Source of the DNA: Hymenobacter nitidus
GTDB taxonomy: Bacteria > Bacteroidota > Bacteroidia > Cytophagales > Hymenobacteraceae
Assembly: GCF_020447315.1 (NCBI RefSeq)
Contig: NZ_JAJADQ010000004.1
Span: 455,849 to 519,848, forward strand
Direction: 5' to 3'
Length of the DNA: 64,000 nucleotides
The notes under the pieces are model-generated. The model was not told the DNA's origin. It worked only from the letters and a program-made list of their open reading frames with translations, and ran no database searches. Position 1 is the first letter of the stretch, and each line of letters starts with the position of its first letter. Of the stretch, positions 7,793-15,300 are shown piece by piece. The translations under genes were made by a program, and so were the position numbers.

Positions 7793-10354
7793 ATGACTCT
7801 CCCTTCTACGCTGCGGCTGTTGCTTTTCCTGCTGGGCTGCTTGCTCGGACTCATCTTGCCGGCTCAGGCCCAGAGCACAGCTCCGATTGCTGCGGCCGCG
7901 GCTACGGCGGCTCCCAAGCGCCAGCTGCAGGCTGTGCGCATTACCGAGGTCATCAAGCTCGATGGGGTGCTCGATGAGACGGTGTGGCAGCAGGCGCCCG
8001 TAGCCACCGACTTTGTGCAGCAGCGGCCCAACCCGGGCGTGCCCGAGCGCCACAAAACCGAGGTGCGCGTGCTCTACGACGACAATAACCTCTACATCGG
8101 GGCCGCGATGCACGACGTGTCGCCGGACTCGATTCTGCGCGAAATGACGGCCCGGGACCAGTTTGGCAACTCCGACCTGTTCTGCATCTTCCTCGATACC
8201 TACCACGACCAACTCAACGGCTACAACTTCGGCGTGACGCCGGCCGGCGTGCAGTACGACGCACGCTACTCGCCGGCGGGCGGGGAGGATTTCAACTGGA
8301 ACGCCGTCTGGGATGCGCGCACCACTATTCGCGGCACCGACTGGTACGCCGAAATGCGGATTCCCTACTCGGCCATTCGCTTCAGCAAGCAGGCCGAGCA
8401 ACTCTGGGGCCTCAACTTTGCCCGGCAGCGCAAGCGCGACAACGCCCAGTACTTCTGGAACGAGGTGAAGCCGGCCGTGAACGGCTTCGTGAACCAGTGG
8501 GGCGACCTGCGCGGCATCCGGGACGTGCAGCCGCCGTTGCGCCTCTCGCTCACACCCTACGTGAGCAGCTACGTGAACCACAACCCGCTCAGCGCCGAGG
8601 GCACGCGCCGCACGACTACCAGCTTCAACGGCGGGGCCGACATTAAGTGGGGCATCAACGAGAGCTTCACCCTGGACGCCACCCTGGTGCCCGACTTCGG
8701 GCAGGTGCAGAGCGACAATCAGGTGCTCAACCTCTCGCCTTTCGAGGTCCAGTTTGCCGAAAACCGGCAGTTCTTTACCGAAGGCACCGAGCTGTTCAGC
8801 AAGGGCAATCTGTTCTACTCGCGGCGCGTGGGCGCCACCCCCATCGGCTTTTATGAAGTGAAGGCCGGCCAGGGCGAAAAGCTGGTGCGCAACCCCTCGG
8901 AAACCCAGCTGCTGAACGCTACCAAGGTATCAGGACGGACGAAAAGCGGGCTGGGCATCGGCCTGTTCAACGCCGTGAGCAACGATATGTACGCCACCGT
9001 CCGCAACGACGAAACGGGGCAGGAGCGCCAGATAGCCACCCAGCCGCTGAGCAACTACAGCATTGCCGTGCTCGATCAGAGCCTGAAAAACAACTCCTAT
9101 GTGTCGCTGATTAACACCAACGTCACCCGCTTTGGCCGCACCTACGACGCCAACGTGACCGGCGGCCTGTTCCGCTTCAACGACAAGCACAATGCTTATT
9201 CCATCGACGGCAGCCTGGTATACTCGCGCCGCCGCGGCACTGTGTTCGGCAAAGACGAGCAGGTCAGTGACCAGGACGGGTTTAAGTATGCCGTGGGCCT
9301 GGGCAAAATCAGCGGCAACCTGACCTGGGGCCTGAACCACACCATCGAGTCGGACCGCTACAACCCCAACGATTTGGGCATCCTGTTCGGCAACAACAAG
9401 ATCAGCCAGGCCGCCGACGTGGCCTACCGCATCTATAAGCCCTTCTGGAAGGTGAACAACATGGCCTTTTTTGGTCAGGTAGGGCAGGCCCTGCTCTATA
9501 AGCCCACGCGCTACCAGAGCCTGTATTTCTATAATGGCTTCAACACGACCTTCACCAAGAGCTTCCTGCAAATCGGCTACGACTTGAGCTACAACGCCAA
9601 GACCCACGACTTCTTCGAGCCCCGCACCAGCCCGCTGGGCGAGTACTTCGTGCGGGTGCCGGCCTACACCGATTTCGTGGCGTTCCTGAACTCCGACACG
9701 CGCAAGCGGTTTTCCTACGGCCTGAATGCCGGCATCCAGCACTTTGCCCAGGACGCCCGCCTCGACCGGCCGCGCCGCATGCGCTACAGCTTCGGGGCCT
9801 ACCCGCGCTACCGCGTCAATAATCACCTGACGTTTCGCTACAGCCTCGACTGGAGCCGCAGCAACAACCAAGTGGGCTACGTGAACGGCGGCCTCGACGA
9901 GGCGCAGCCCCTGGACCGGCCGTTTCTGGGCCAGGTGCTGCTGGGCCGCCGCGCCGTGAGCACCGTGGCCAACGTGGTGTCGGTGGCCTATACGTTCACC
10001 AACCGCATGTCGCTCACGCTGCGCACCCGCCACTACACCAGCAACGTGCGCTACTTCGACTTCGTGACCCTGGCGCCCGGCGGCCAGGAAACGCCCGCCG
10101 ACTACCGGCGCACCCGCGACAATACCTACAATGCCTTCAACGTGGACGCGGTGTACGCGTGGTGGTTTGCGCCCGGCTCCCAGATCAGCGTGGTCTGGAA
10201 AAACGCCAACAGCCCCGACATTCAGGCCAACGAGTTTACGCCCCTCTACTTCAGCAACCTGAGCAACACCATCAACACGCCCCACAACAACTCGGTGTCG
10301 GTGAAAATCCTCTACTACCTCGACTACCTGGCGTTTCGGAAGCGGCGGGGGTAG
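7793..10354 (+). CDS. DUF5916 domain protein with N-terminal CBM9-like domain, outer membrane
   Basis: 853 residues from the ATG at 7793, which starts a clear signal peptide (LRLLLFLLGCLLGLILPAQAQ). The upstream extension to 7583 is low-quality sequence. Residues ~45-230 match the family 9 carbohydrate-binding-like domain (IKLDGVLDETVWQQAP, VRVLYDDNNLYIGAAM, YSAIRFSK). The remainder has alternating polar/aromatic strands ending FRKRRG, consistent with the DUF5916 beta-barrel seen in many Bacteroidota. Family members are outer-membrane proteins of unknown role, sometimes near peptidases or glycan loci. Apparently monocistronic. Confidence 0.88.
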   Translation: MTLPSTLRLLLFLLGCLLGLILPAQAQSTAPIAAAAATAAPKRQLQAVRITEVIKLDGVLDETVWQQAPVATDFVQQRPNPGVPERHKTEVRVLYDDNNLYIGAAMHDVSPDSILREMTARDQFGNSDLFCIFLDTYHDQLNGYNFGVTPAGVQYDARYSPAGGEDFNWNAVWDARTTIRGTDWYAEMRIPYSAIRFSKQAEQLWGLNFARQRKRDNAQYFWNEVKPAVNGFVNQWGDLRGIRDVQPPLRLSLTPYVSSYVNHNPLSAEGTRRTTTSFNGGADIKWGINESFTLDATLVPDFGQVQSDNQVLNLSPFEVQFAENRQFFTEGTELFSKGNLFYSRRVGATPIGFYEVKAGQGEKLVRNPSETQLLNATKVSGRTKSGLGIGLFNAVSNDMYATVRNDETGQERQIATQPLSNYSIAVLDQSLKNNSYVSLINTNVTRFGRTYDANVTGGLFRFNDKHNAYSIDGSLVYSRRRGTVFGKDEQVSDQDGFKYAVGLGKISGNLTWGLNHTIESDRYNPNDLGILFGNNKISQAADVAYRIYKPFWKVNNMAFFGQVGQALLYKPTRYQSLYFYNGFNTTFTKSFLQIGYDLSYNAKTHDFFEPRTSPLGEYFVRVPAYTDFVAFLNSDTRKRFSYGLNAGIQHFAQDARLDRPRRMRYSFGAYPRYRVNNHLTFRYSLDWSRSNNQVGYVNGGLDEAQPLDRPFLGQVLLGRRAVSTVANVVSVAYTFTNRMSLTLRTRHYTSNVRYFDFVTLAPGGQETPADYRRTRDNTYNAFNVDAVYAWWFAPGSQISVVWKNANSPDIQANEFTPLYFSNLSNTINTPHNNSVSVKILYYLDYLAFRKRRG

Positions 10355-10490
10355 AGTGAGGGTAGGAGGGTAGGAGGTGCCCGTTGTTGGAGTAAAAGCA
10401 GTATCTAGCAAGTAGTTTCCGCTGTGCTTTCCACGCCGCATTTTTGGGCGCTACTACCAACCTATTGTTTAACTCCTACTCCGAATTCGT

Positions 10491-12254
10491 ATGCCCAACC
10501 TCTACTTCCCGGCCCGCTTCCTGCGCGGGCTGCTGCTTACCGCGCTGCTGACTCCCGGCGCGGCGTTTGGGCAAAGCCCGACGTGGCACCGGGCCGCGGC
10601 CGTAGTTCCGGCTACCCGCAGCTGGTCGCGGGTGGACGCCACAGCCGCCGACGGCCAGGGCTTCGTGTATCTGGCGGGCAGCTTTAGCGGCACCATTCAG
10701 CTCGACGGCACCACCCTCACCAGCAGTGCCCAGGCCGACGTGTTCATTGCCAAATGGAACAGCACGACCAACACCTTCGTCTGGGCCCAGCGGGCGGGCG
10801 GCCGCGGCAACGACAACGTCAGGGCGCTGGCCGTGCAGGGCAGCAGCGTGTACGTGGGCGGCAGCTTCGACACGGGCCGGGCCGGGTTCGGCAGTGATTC
10901 TCTCGACTGGGCGGGCGGCAAGGATGGCTTCGTGTGCAAGCTCACCGATGCGGGCACCAACGCTAGCTTTGCCTGGAGCAAAGGAGTGGGCAGCACCCGC
11001 GACGAAGAAGTAACGGCCCTGGCGGCCACTCCGACGGGCCTCTACCTGACGGGTATGTTCTCCAGCCCCACGCTAAGCCTGGAAGGCCGCTTGCTGACCA
11101 ACGCCGCGCCCGTGAGCAGCCTGATGGCGCCCGATTTGTTTGTGGCCAAGCTCACCGACGCGGGCACCAGCGCCACTTACGCCTGGGCCGAGCGTACCGG
11201 CGGGCCCAGTACCGATGAAGTGTCGAGCATGGCCGTCGAGGGCAGCAACGTGTATCTGCACGGCTCCTTTTACGGCCTCACCAGCATTATCGGCACCACT
11301 ACGCTCACCAACTCAGCCTCGTCATACGCCACTACCGCCGACCTATTCGTGGCCAAGCTCACCGACCAGAGCAGCGCCGCCGCCTGGGGCTGGGTGCTGC
11401 CCGTGAGCGGGCCAGAGTGGGAATATTCGGGCAGTATCGCCGCCTACGGCTCCAGTGTGTACGTTACGGGCACCTACGCCAACAAGAATACCATCCGGTT
11501 TGGCAACAGCAGCCTGACCGGCACCAACAACATGAACTGCTACGTAGCCAAGCTCACCGACGCGGGTGCCCAGGCCAGCTGGCAGTGGGTGCAGGGCCCC
11601 CGCGGCGACAGTAGCTGGGGCAATGCCATACAGGCTTCGGCCGCCGGGGTTTTCGTCGCGGGTATGTTCTCCGACGGAGCAGCGCGCAGCATCACCCTGG
11701 GCTCTACCGTGCTGGCTAGTCCTTGCTTCGGGTGCCGGGGCACGTTCGTTGCGGGGCTCACCGATATGGGCAGCTCCGGCCGCTTCAGCTGGGCCGTACA
11801 ACCCGCCGGGGCTTCCTACTCCAGCGCCGCCGGCCTGGCCATCAGCGGCAATGAGCTGTATATCGGCGGGAATTTTCAGGCTCCGTTTGTGCAGTTCGGT
11901 ACGCTCGGCCTGGCCGTTCCCCTCGCCAACGAACGGCCCAACGTCGGCTACGTGACGGTCCTACGCTCTATTACCACGTCCATGAAAGCCCCGGCCTGGG
12001 CAGCTGGCCTGGAGCTAACCCCGAACCCCGCCCACGGCCGCGCCATGGTGTCGTTGCCGGCGGTGCCCGGCGCTACCCGCGTTACGCTGCTGCTCACCGA
12101 CGCCCTGGGCCGCACGGTACGAACGGCTACGGCCGCGCTGCCCGCCGCCGGCCTGCGCCACGAGCTGAATCTGCAGGGCCTGGCGCCCGGGCTGTATTCT
12201 TTGCGCGTGCAGGCCGGGCAGCAGCAGGCCGTCCGGGCGCTGCTGGTGGAGTAG
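10491..12254 (+). CDS. secreted SBBP-type beta-propeller repeat protein with T9SS sorting domain
   Basis: 587 residues with a signal peptide at 1-28 (LLLTALLTPGAAFGQ). Residues ~40-490 hold about seven repeats of the pattern A-V-G-S-x-V-Y-V-x-G-x-F ... D-x-F-V-A-K-L-T-D-A-G, the Bacteroidota version of SBBP/beta-propeller repeats. The DNA of several repeats shares GCCAAGCTCACCGACGCG. The last ~80 residues (LELTPNPAHGR ... LAPGLYSLRVQ) are a type IX secretion (Por) sorting domain, so it should be exported through T9SS and attached to the surface or released. No catalytic motif was seen; an adhesive or structural role is inference. Confidence 0.88.
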   Translation: MPNLYFPARFLRGLLLTALLTPGAAFGQSPTWHRAAAVVPATRSWSRVDATAADGQGFVYLAGSFSGTIQLDGTTLTSSAQADVFIAKWNSTTNTFVWAQRAGGRGNDNVRALAVQGSSVYVGGSFDTGRAGFGSDSLDWAGGKDGFVCKLTDAGTNASFAWSKGVGSTRDEEVTALAATPTGLYLTGMFSSPTLSLEGRLLTNAAPVSSLMAPDLFVAKLTDAGTSATYAWAERTGGPSTDEVSSMAVEGSNVYLHGSFYGLTSIIGTTTLTNSASSYATTADLFVAKLTDQSSAAAWGWVLPVSGPEWEYSGSIAAYGSSVYVTGTYANKNTIRFGNSSLTGTNNMNCYVAKLTDAGAQASWQWVQGPRGDSSWGNAIQASAAGVFVAGMFSDGAARSITLGSTVLASPCFGCRGTFVAGLTDMGSSGRFSWAVQPAGASYSSAAGLAISGNELYIGGNFQAPFVQFGTLGLAVPLANERPNVGYVTVLRSITTSMKAPAWAAGLELTPNPAHGRAMVSLPAVPGATRVTLLLTDALGRTVRTATAALPAAGLRHELNLQGLAPGLYSLRVQAGQQQAVRALLVE

Positions 12255-12330
12255 TTACTCAGCTGTTGCGGTGGTGGGCGGAGCCGGGCAACGTTGCCTA
12301 ACTCCCGTCCGGTTGCCCCTTTTTTACGTC

Positions 12331-12367
12331 AAAAAGCCCTTTGCTACGTTGCTGGCAAAGGGCTTTT
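12331..12367 (+). terminator. hairpin terminator, possibly bidirectional
   Basis: AAAAAGCCCTTTGC pairs with GCAAAGGGCTTTT around a ten-base loop. The T-run is only four bases on the plus strand. It follows the SBBP gene stop by about 75 bases. Confidence 0.6.
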
Positions 12368-12412
12368 GGGTTGTAAAGACTGCAGTAGGATAAGCCGTGC
12401 CGGGCTGTAACA

Positions 12413-12457
12413 GGCGCCACTGAGGCCGGGCGACAACCGCCACCGGGCAGTGGCGCC
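12413..12457. repeat. inverted repeat in the MFS upstream region
   Basis: GGCGCCACTG at 12413-12422 and CAGTGGCGCC at 12448-12457 are perfect complements. An inner GCCGGGCG can pair alternatively with CGCCCGGC at 12456-12463. It lies about 50 bases upstream of the TAGGTTTG promoter element, so it could be a regulatory structure or operator; no function is known. Confidence 0.4.
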
Positions 12458-12510
12458 GCCCGGCAGGCAGTTTCGTGGTGGCCCGGGGAAGGAGGCCAGC
12501 GGGTTTTGCG

Positions 12511-12518
12511 TAGGTTTG
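12511..12518 (+). promoter_or_regulatory. promoter -7 element TAGGTTTG
   Basis: Exact match to TAnnTTTG with no clear -33 TTTG at the usual distance. If real, transcription starts near 12523 and the TTG codon at 12506 cannot be the start of the MFS gene. Confidence 0.4.
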
Positions 12519-12571
12519 AATTCCCGTCCCACCCTGGAAAGCCCACCTTTCCGTCCTACCCGCCGTTCTTC

Positions 12572-13765
12572 TTGCCACTACCCACTTCCCAACCCCGCCC
12601 CTGGATTCTGCCGGTTATCGTGCTGGCACAGTTTGCCGGCACCTCGCTCTGGTTTGCCGGCAACATCGTACTGCCCGATCTGCTGCGCGACGCCCACCTG
12701 GCCGGTACCTCGCTCAGCCTGATGGTGTCGGCCGTGCAGCTGGGCTTCATCGGGGGCACGCTCGGCTTTGCCCTGCTCACGCTGGCCGACCGGGTGCCAC
12801 CGGCCCGCCTGTTTCTGCTGAGTGCCGTGGCCGGCAGCCTGGCCAATCTGGGCTTGCTGCTGCCGGGGCCCACGCCGGCACTGCTGCTGGGGCTGCGGTT
12901 TTGCACGGGGCTATGTCTGGCCGGCATCTACCCCGTGGGCATGAAAATAGCGGCCGACTACTACGCCGACGGGCTGGGCAAGGCGCTGGGGTTTCTGGTG
13001 GGCGCGCTGGTGCTGGGCACGGCTTTGCCCCATGGCCTGCGCTGGCTCACGGCGGGCGTGGCCTGGCAGCTGGTGGTGCTGGCTACCTCGGCCCTGGCCC
13101 TGGGCGGCGGACTGCTGCTCTGGCTGCTGGTACCCAACGGTCCGTTCCGGCGCGTGGGCAGCCGGCTGCAGCTAAGTGCGGTGCGCGGCATCTGGCAGGA
13201 CCAGCCGTTTCGGGCCGCGGCCTTCGGGTACTTTGGCCATATGTGGGAGCTGTACACGTTCTGGGCTTTTGTGCCCCTGCTGCTGGCTACCTACGGCCGG
13301 CTGCACCCCGAAATAACGCTGTTGGGACCCGCTTTGGCTTTTTTGCTGATTGCGGCCGGGGCGCCGGCCTGCGTGGCCAGCGGCTATGTGGCCCGGCGCC
13401 TGGGCACGCTGCGCACGGCCCGCTTGGCTTTGTGGGTATCGGGCCTTGGCTGCCTGCTGAGCCCGGTGCTGCTGCTGTTGCCGCTACCGTACTTCGTGGC
13501 GGCCCTGGCGGTGTGGGGCATGGCCGTCGTGGCCGATTCGCCCCAGTTTTCGGCCCTGGTAGCCCAGCAGGCCCCCGCCGCCCTCAAAGGCACCGCCCTG
13601 ACGATGGTAACCTGCCTGGGTTTCGCCCTGACCATTGTGAGCCTGCAAAGCTTTGCCGCGTTGCAGAATGTAGTGGAGGCGCGCTACCTGTTTCTGCTGC
13701 TGGCGCCCGGCCCGCTGCTGGGCCTGTGGGCCACGCGCAGCACGGGCCGAAGCGCCACTACGTAA
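12572..13765 (+). CDS. MFS transporter
   Basis: 397 residues if started at the TTG at 12572 (LPLPTSQPRPW). The TTG at 12506 is also in frame but lies upstream of a probable promoter element, and no in-frame ATG precedes the first membrane segment. Twelve hydrophobic segments are visible, with the duplicated MFS layout: segment 1 at ILPVIVLAQFAGTSLWF, the loop after segment 2 at ADRVPPAR, and the central loop at ~residues 190-215. The resemblance is to CynX/NimT-like or AraJ-like exporters of unknown substrate. Monocistronic. A drug- or metabolite-efflux role is inference. Confidence 0.85.
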   Translation: MPLPTSQPRPWILPVIVLAQFAGTSLWFAGNIVLPDLLRDAHLAGTSLSLMVSAVQLGFIGGTLGFALLTLADRVPPARLFLLSAVAGSLANLGLLLPGPTPALLLGLRFCTGLCLAGIYPVGMKIAADYYADGLGKALGFLVGALVLGTALPHGLRWLTAGVAWQLVVLATSALALGGGLLLWLLVPNGPFRRVGSRLQLSAVRGIWQDQPFRAAAFGYFGHMWELYTFWAFVPLLLATYGRLHPEITLLGPALAFLLIAAGAPACVASGYVARRLGTLRTARLALWVSGLGCLLSPVLLLLPLPYFVAALAVWGMAVVADSPQFSALVAQQAPAALKGTALTMVTCLGFALTIVSLQSFAALQNVVEARYLFLLLAPGPLLGLWATRSTGRSATT

Positions 13766-13779
13766 GAAGCCCGGTCTGC

Positions 13780-14154
13780 TTATTTGCCGTGCGTTAGTTT
13801 TAGCACCTCACTGGTCTTGGCATTCAGAATAATTTCAAAAACGCCTCCATCACAGCCGGCCGGCAACGTTCCGCTGATGTACCAAAACCCGTCAATCCGA
13901 TACACTTCGTAGGGCCGCTGCCGCACAATGTTGGCCTTGCCATACACCCTGAATACAATAGGCTCGGCTACGGCAACGGCCGTGGCCTGGTCGGGCAACA
14001 GAACGGACGAAAATCCGGATTTCTCCTGCCGCAGATACTGCACTCTTGCGCGGGCCTCGGCTTCCCCGGTTAGGGAGCGGCCCGGCAAGCTTTGGGCTGT
14101 GCAGTGAAAGGATAGCAAAATCAGAGCACAAATTCCTCGTGGCAGGCTTTTCAT
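13780..14154 (-). CDS. NTF2-fold immunity-like protein (YbbC/YhhH type), exported
   Basis: 124 residues with an N-terminal signal peptide (MKSLPRGICALILLSF...TAQS). The C-terminal half carries VAEPIVFRVYGKANI, RPYEVYRIDGFWYISG, TLPAGCDGG and a final VLKLTHGK, which is the signature layout of the NTF2-fold immunity protein family (YbbC/YhhH), named from polymorphic toxin loci. No toxin gene is adjacent, so it is an orphan here. The minus-strand upstream sequence has TATATTTC (around 14163-14170), a near match to TAnnTTTG. Converges with the MFS gene. Confidence 0.75.
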   Translation of the reverse strand: MKSLPRGICALILLSFHCTAQSLPGRSLTGEAEARARVQYLRQEKSGFSSVLLPDQATAVAVAEPIVFRVYGKANIVRQRPYEVYRIDGFWYISGTLPAGCDGGVFEIILNAKTSEVLKLTHGK

Positions 14155-14252
14155 AGGGGCGAAATATAGGAAGTTTACTCCCTGTAGCCGCAGTTGCCTG
14201 ACACCGTCACGGGAGCAGGCATTGGGCTATGGGCAAAGCCTCTCGCAAAAGG

Positions 14253-14289
14253 TTTTGCCCGCGAAGCCGCGCCCCGCGTAGTACTTTGC
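14253..14289 (+). promoter_or_regulatory. possible promoter, TTTTG ... TAGTACTTTG
   Basis: TTTTG at 14253-14257 and TAGTACTTTG at 14279-14288 are about 21 bases apart. The -7 part deviates from TAnnTTTG, so this is tentative. It would serve the 14358/14707 gene pair. Confidence 0.3.
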
Positions 14290-14357
14290 GTGGCCAACGG
14301 GAGACGAAGCGCACTGCTGCGCTGCACTGCCGGGGCCATTCATCCGTATTGTCTGCC

Positions 14358-14690
14358 ATGAGCCTCGACCCCGCCACCTTCTTCCACCACGCCGCCGATA
14401 ATGAGAAAACCATTGTCTATACCCAGACAGTGGACGGCGACATGGAGCCCCACGATGCGCTGCTCATTGCCCAGACCAACCGCCAGCGCCTATTCGTGAC
14501 CCTGGAAAAGCGCCGCCGCTACGTCACCTACACCTTCGTGGATGACGCCACGGACGACGTGGAGCTGGACTTCGTGCAGGATTATCAGGAAGTGGAAGAG
14601 CTGCTGGAAGACGCCGGCCTCTACGGCAGCCACGACGGGGAAGTGGGCATTCTGTACCACAACCTGCTGTTTTTGCTGATGAACCCCTAA
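14358..14690 (+). CDS. small acidic hypothetical protein
   Basis: 110 residues from the ATG at 14358 (MSLDPATFF). The frame extends upstream to 14229 but only through arginine-rich noise. The protein has a strand-rich centre (LFVTLEKRRRYVTYTFVDD) and an acidic C-terminal half (FVQDYQEVEELLEDAGLYG). I do not recognise a family. It lies 16 bases upstream of the msrB gene on the same strand, so they are probably cotranscribed. Confidence 0.8.
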   Translation: MSLDPATFFHHAADNEKTIVYTQTVDGDMEPHDALLIAQTNRQRLFVTLEKRRRYVTYTFVDDATDDVELDFVQDYQEVEELLEDAGLYGSHDGEVGILYHNLLFLLMNP

Positions 14691-14706
14691 GCCGGTTGGT
14701 GCTTCG

Positions 14707-15162
14707 ATGCTGCGCTGGATTGACGTGCTGACCTTCGCCAAATACGGCAACCCCGAGCCTAGCCACCGCGTGGAGAAAACCGAGGACGAGTGGGCCCGGG
14801 AGCTGCCGCCGGCCCGGTTTCGGGTCTTGCGCCAGCAGGCCACCGAGCCGCCCTACCGCAACGCCTACTGCCGCAGCTATGAGCCCGGCCTCCACCAGTG
14901 CGCCGGCTGCCACAGCCCCCTGTTCGACTCGGCCACCAAGTACCACGCCATATCCGGCTGGCCCAGCTTCACCCAGCCCCTGGCCCGCAATGCCATCCGC
15001 TACCTCTTCGACGAGAGCCACCACATGCAGCGCGTGGAGGTGCGCTGCAACGTGTGCGGCGGCCACCTGGGCCACGTGTTTCCGGACGGGCCCGCGCCCG
15101 GTGGGCTGCGCTACTGCATCAACTCGGAGAGCCTGGTGCGGGTGGCGGAAAACACAGGTTAG
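14707..15162 (+). CDS. msrB: peptide-methionine (R)-S-oxide reductase
   Basis: 151 residues. Two zinc CxxC pairs (CAGCHSPLF and [12 protein letters not shown]) and the catalytic motif RYCINSESL (usually RYCINSASL) identify MsrB. It reduces methionine-R-sulfoxide in proteins with thioredoxin as donor, in the cytoplasm. There is no signal peptide and no MsrA fusion. The N-terminal ~40 residues ([15 protein letters not shown]) are longer than in minimal MsrB proteins. Probably forms an operon with the small acidic gene upstream. Confidence 0.93.
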   Translation: MLRWIDVLTFAKYGNPEPSHRVEKTEDEWARELPPARFRVLRQQATEPPYRNAYCRSYEPGLHQCAGCHSPLFDSATKYHAISGWPSFTQPLARNAIRYLFDESHHMQRVEVRCNVCGGHLGHVFPDGPAPGGLRYCINSESLVRVAENTG

Positions 15163-15300
15163 TCGAAGGGCGCTACGGACAGATTATGCGTCTGGCCTGT
15201 TATCCACCAACACTTAGGAGTAGCCCCGAAGCTTCCCGTTAACCCGTACGCGGTTTGCGTAGTATAGCCACCGATACACTCTCGGACTTTTTCGCGGCTC

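Noticed and set aside
8930..10441. 503-codon open frame on the minus strand
   Set aside because: Antisense to the DUF5916 gene, His/Val/Ala-rich noise with no recognisable domain.
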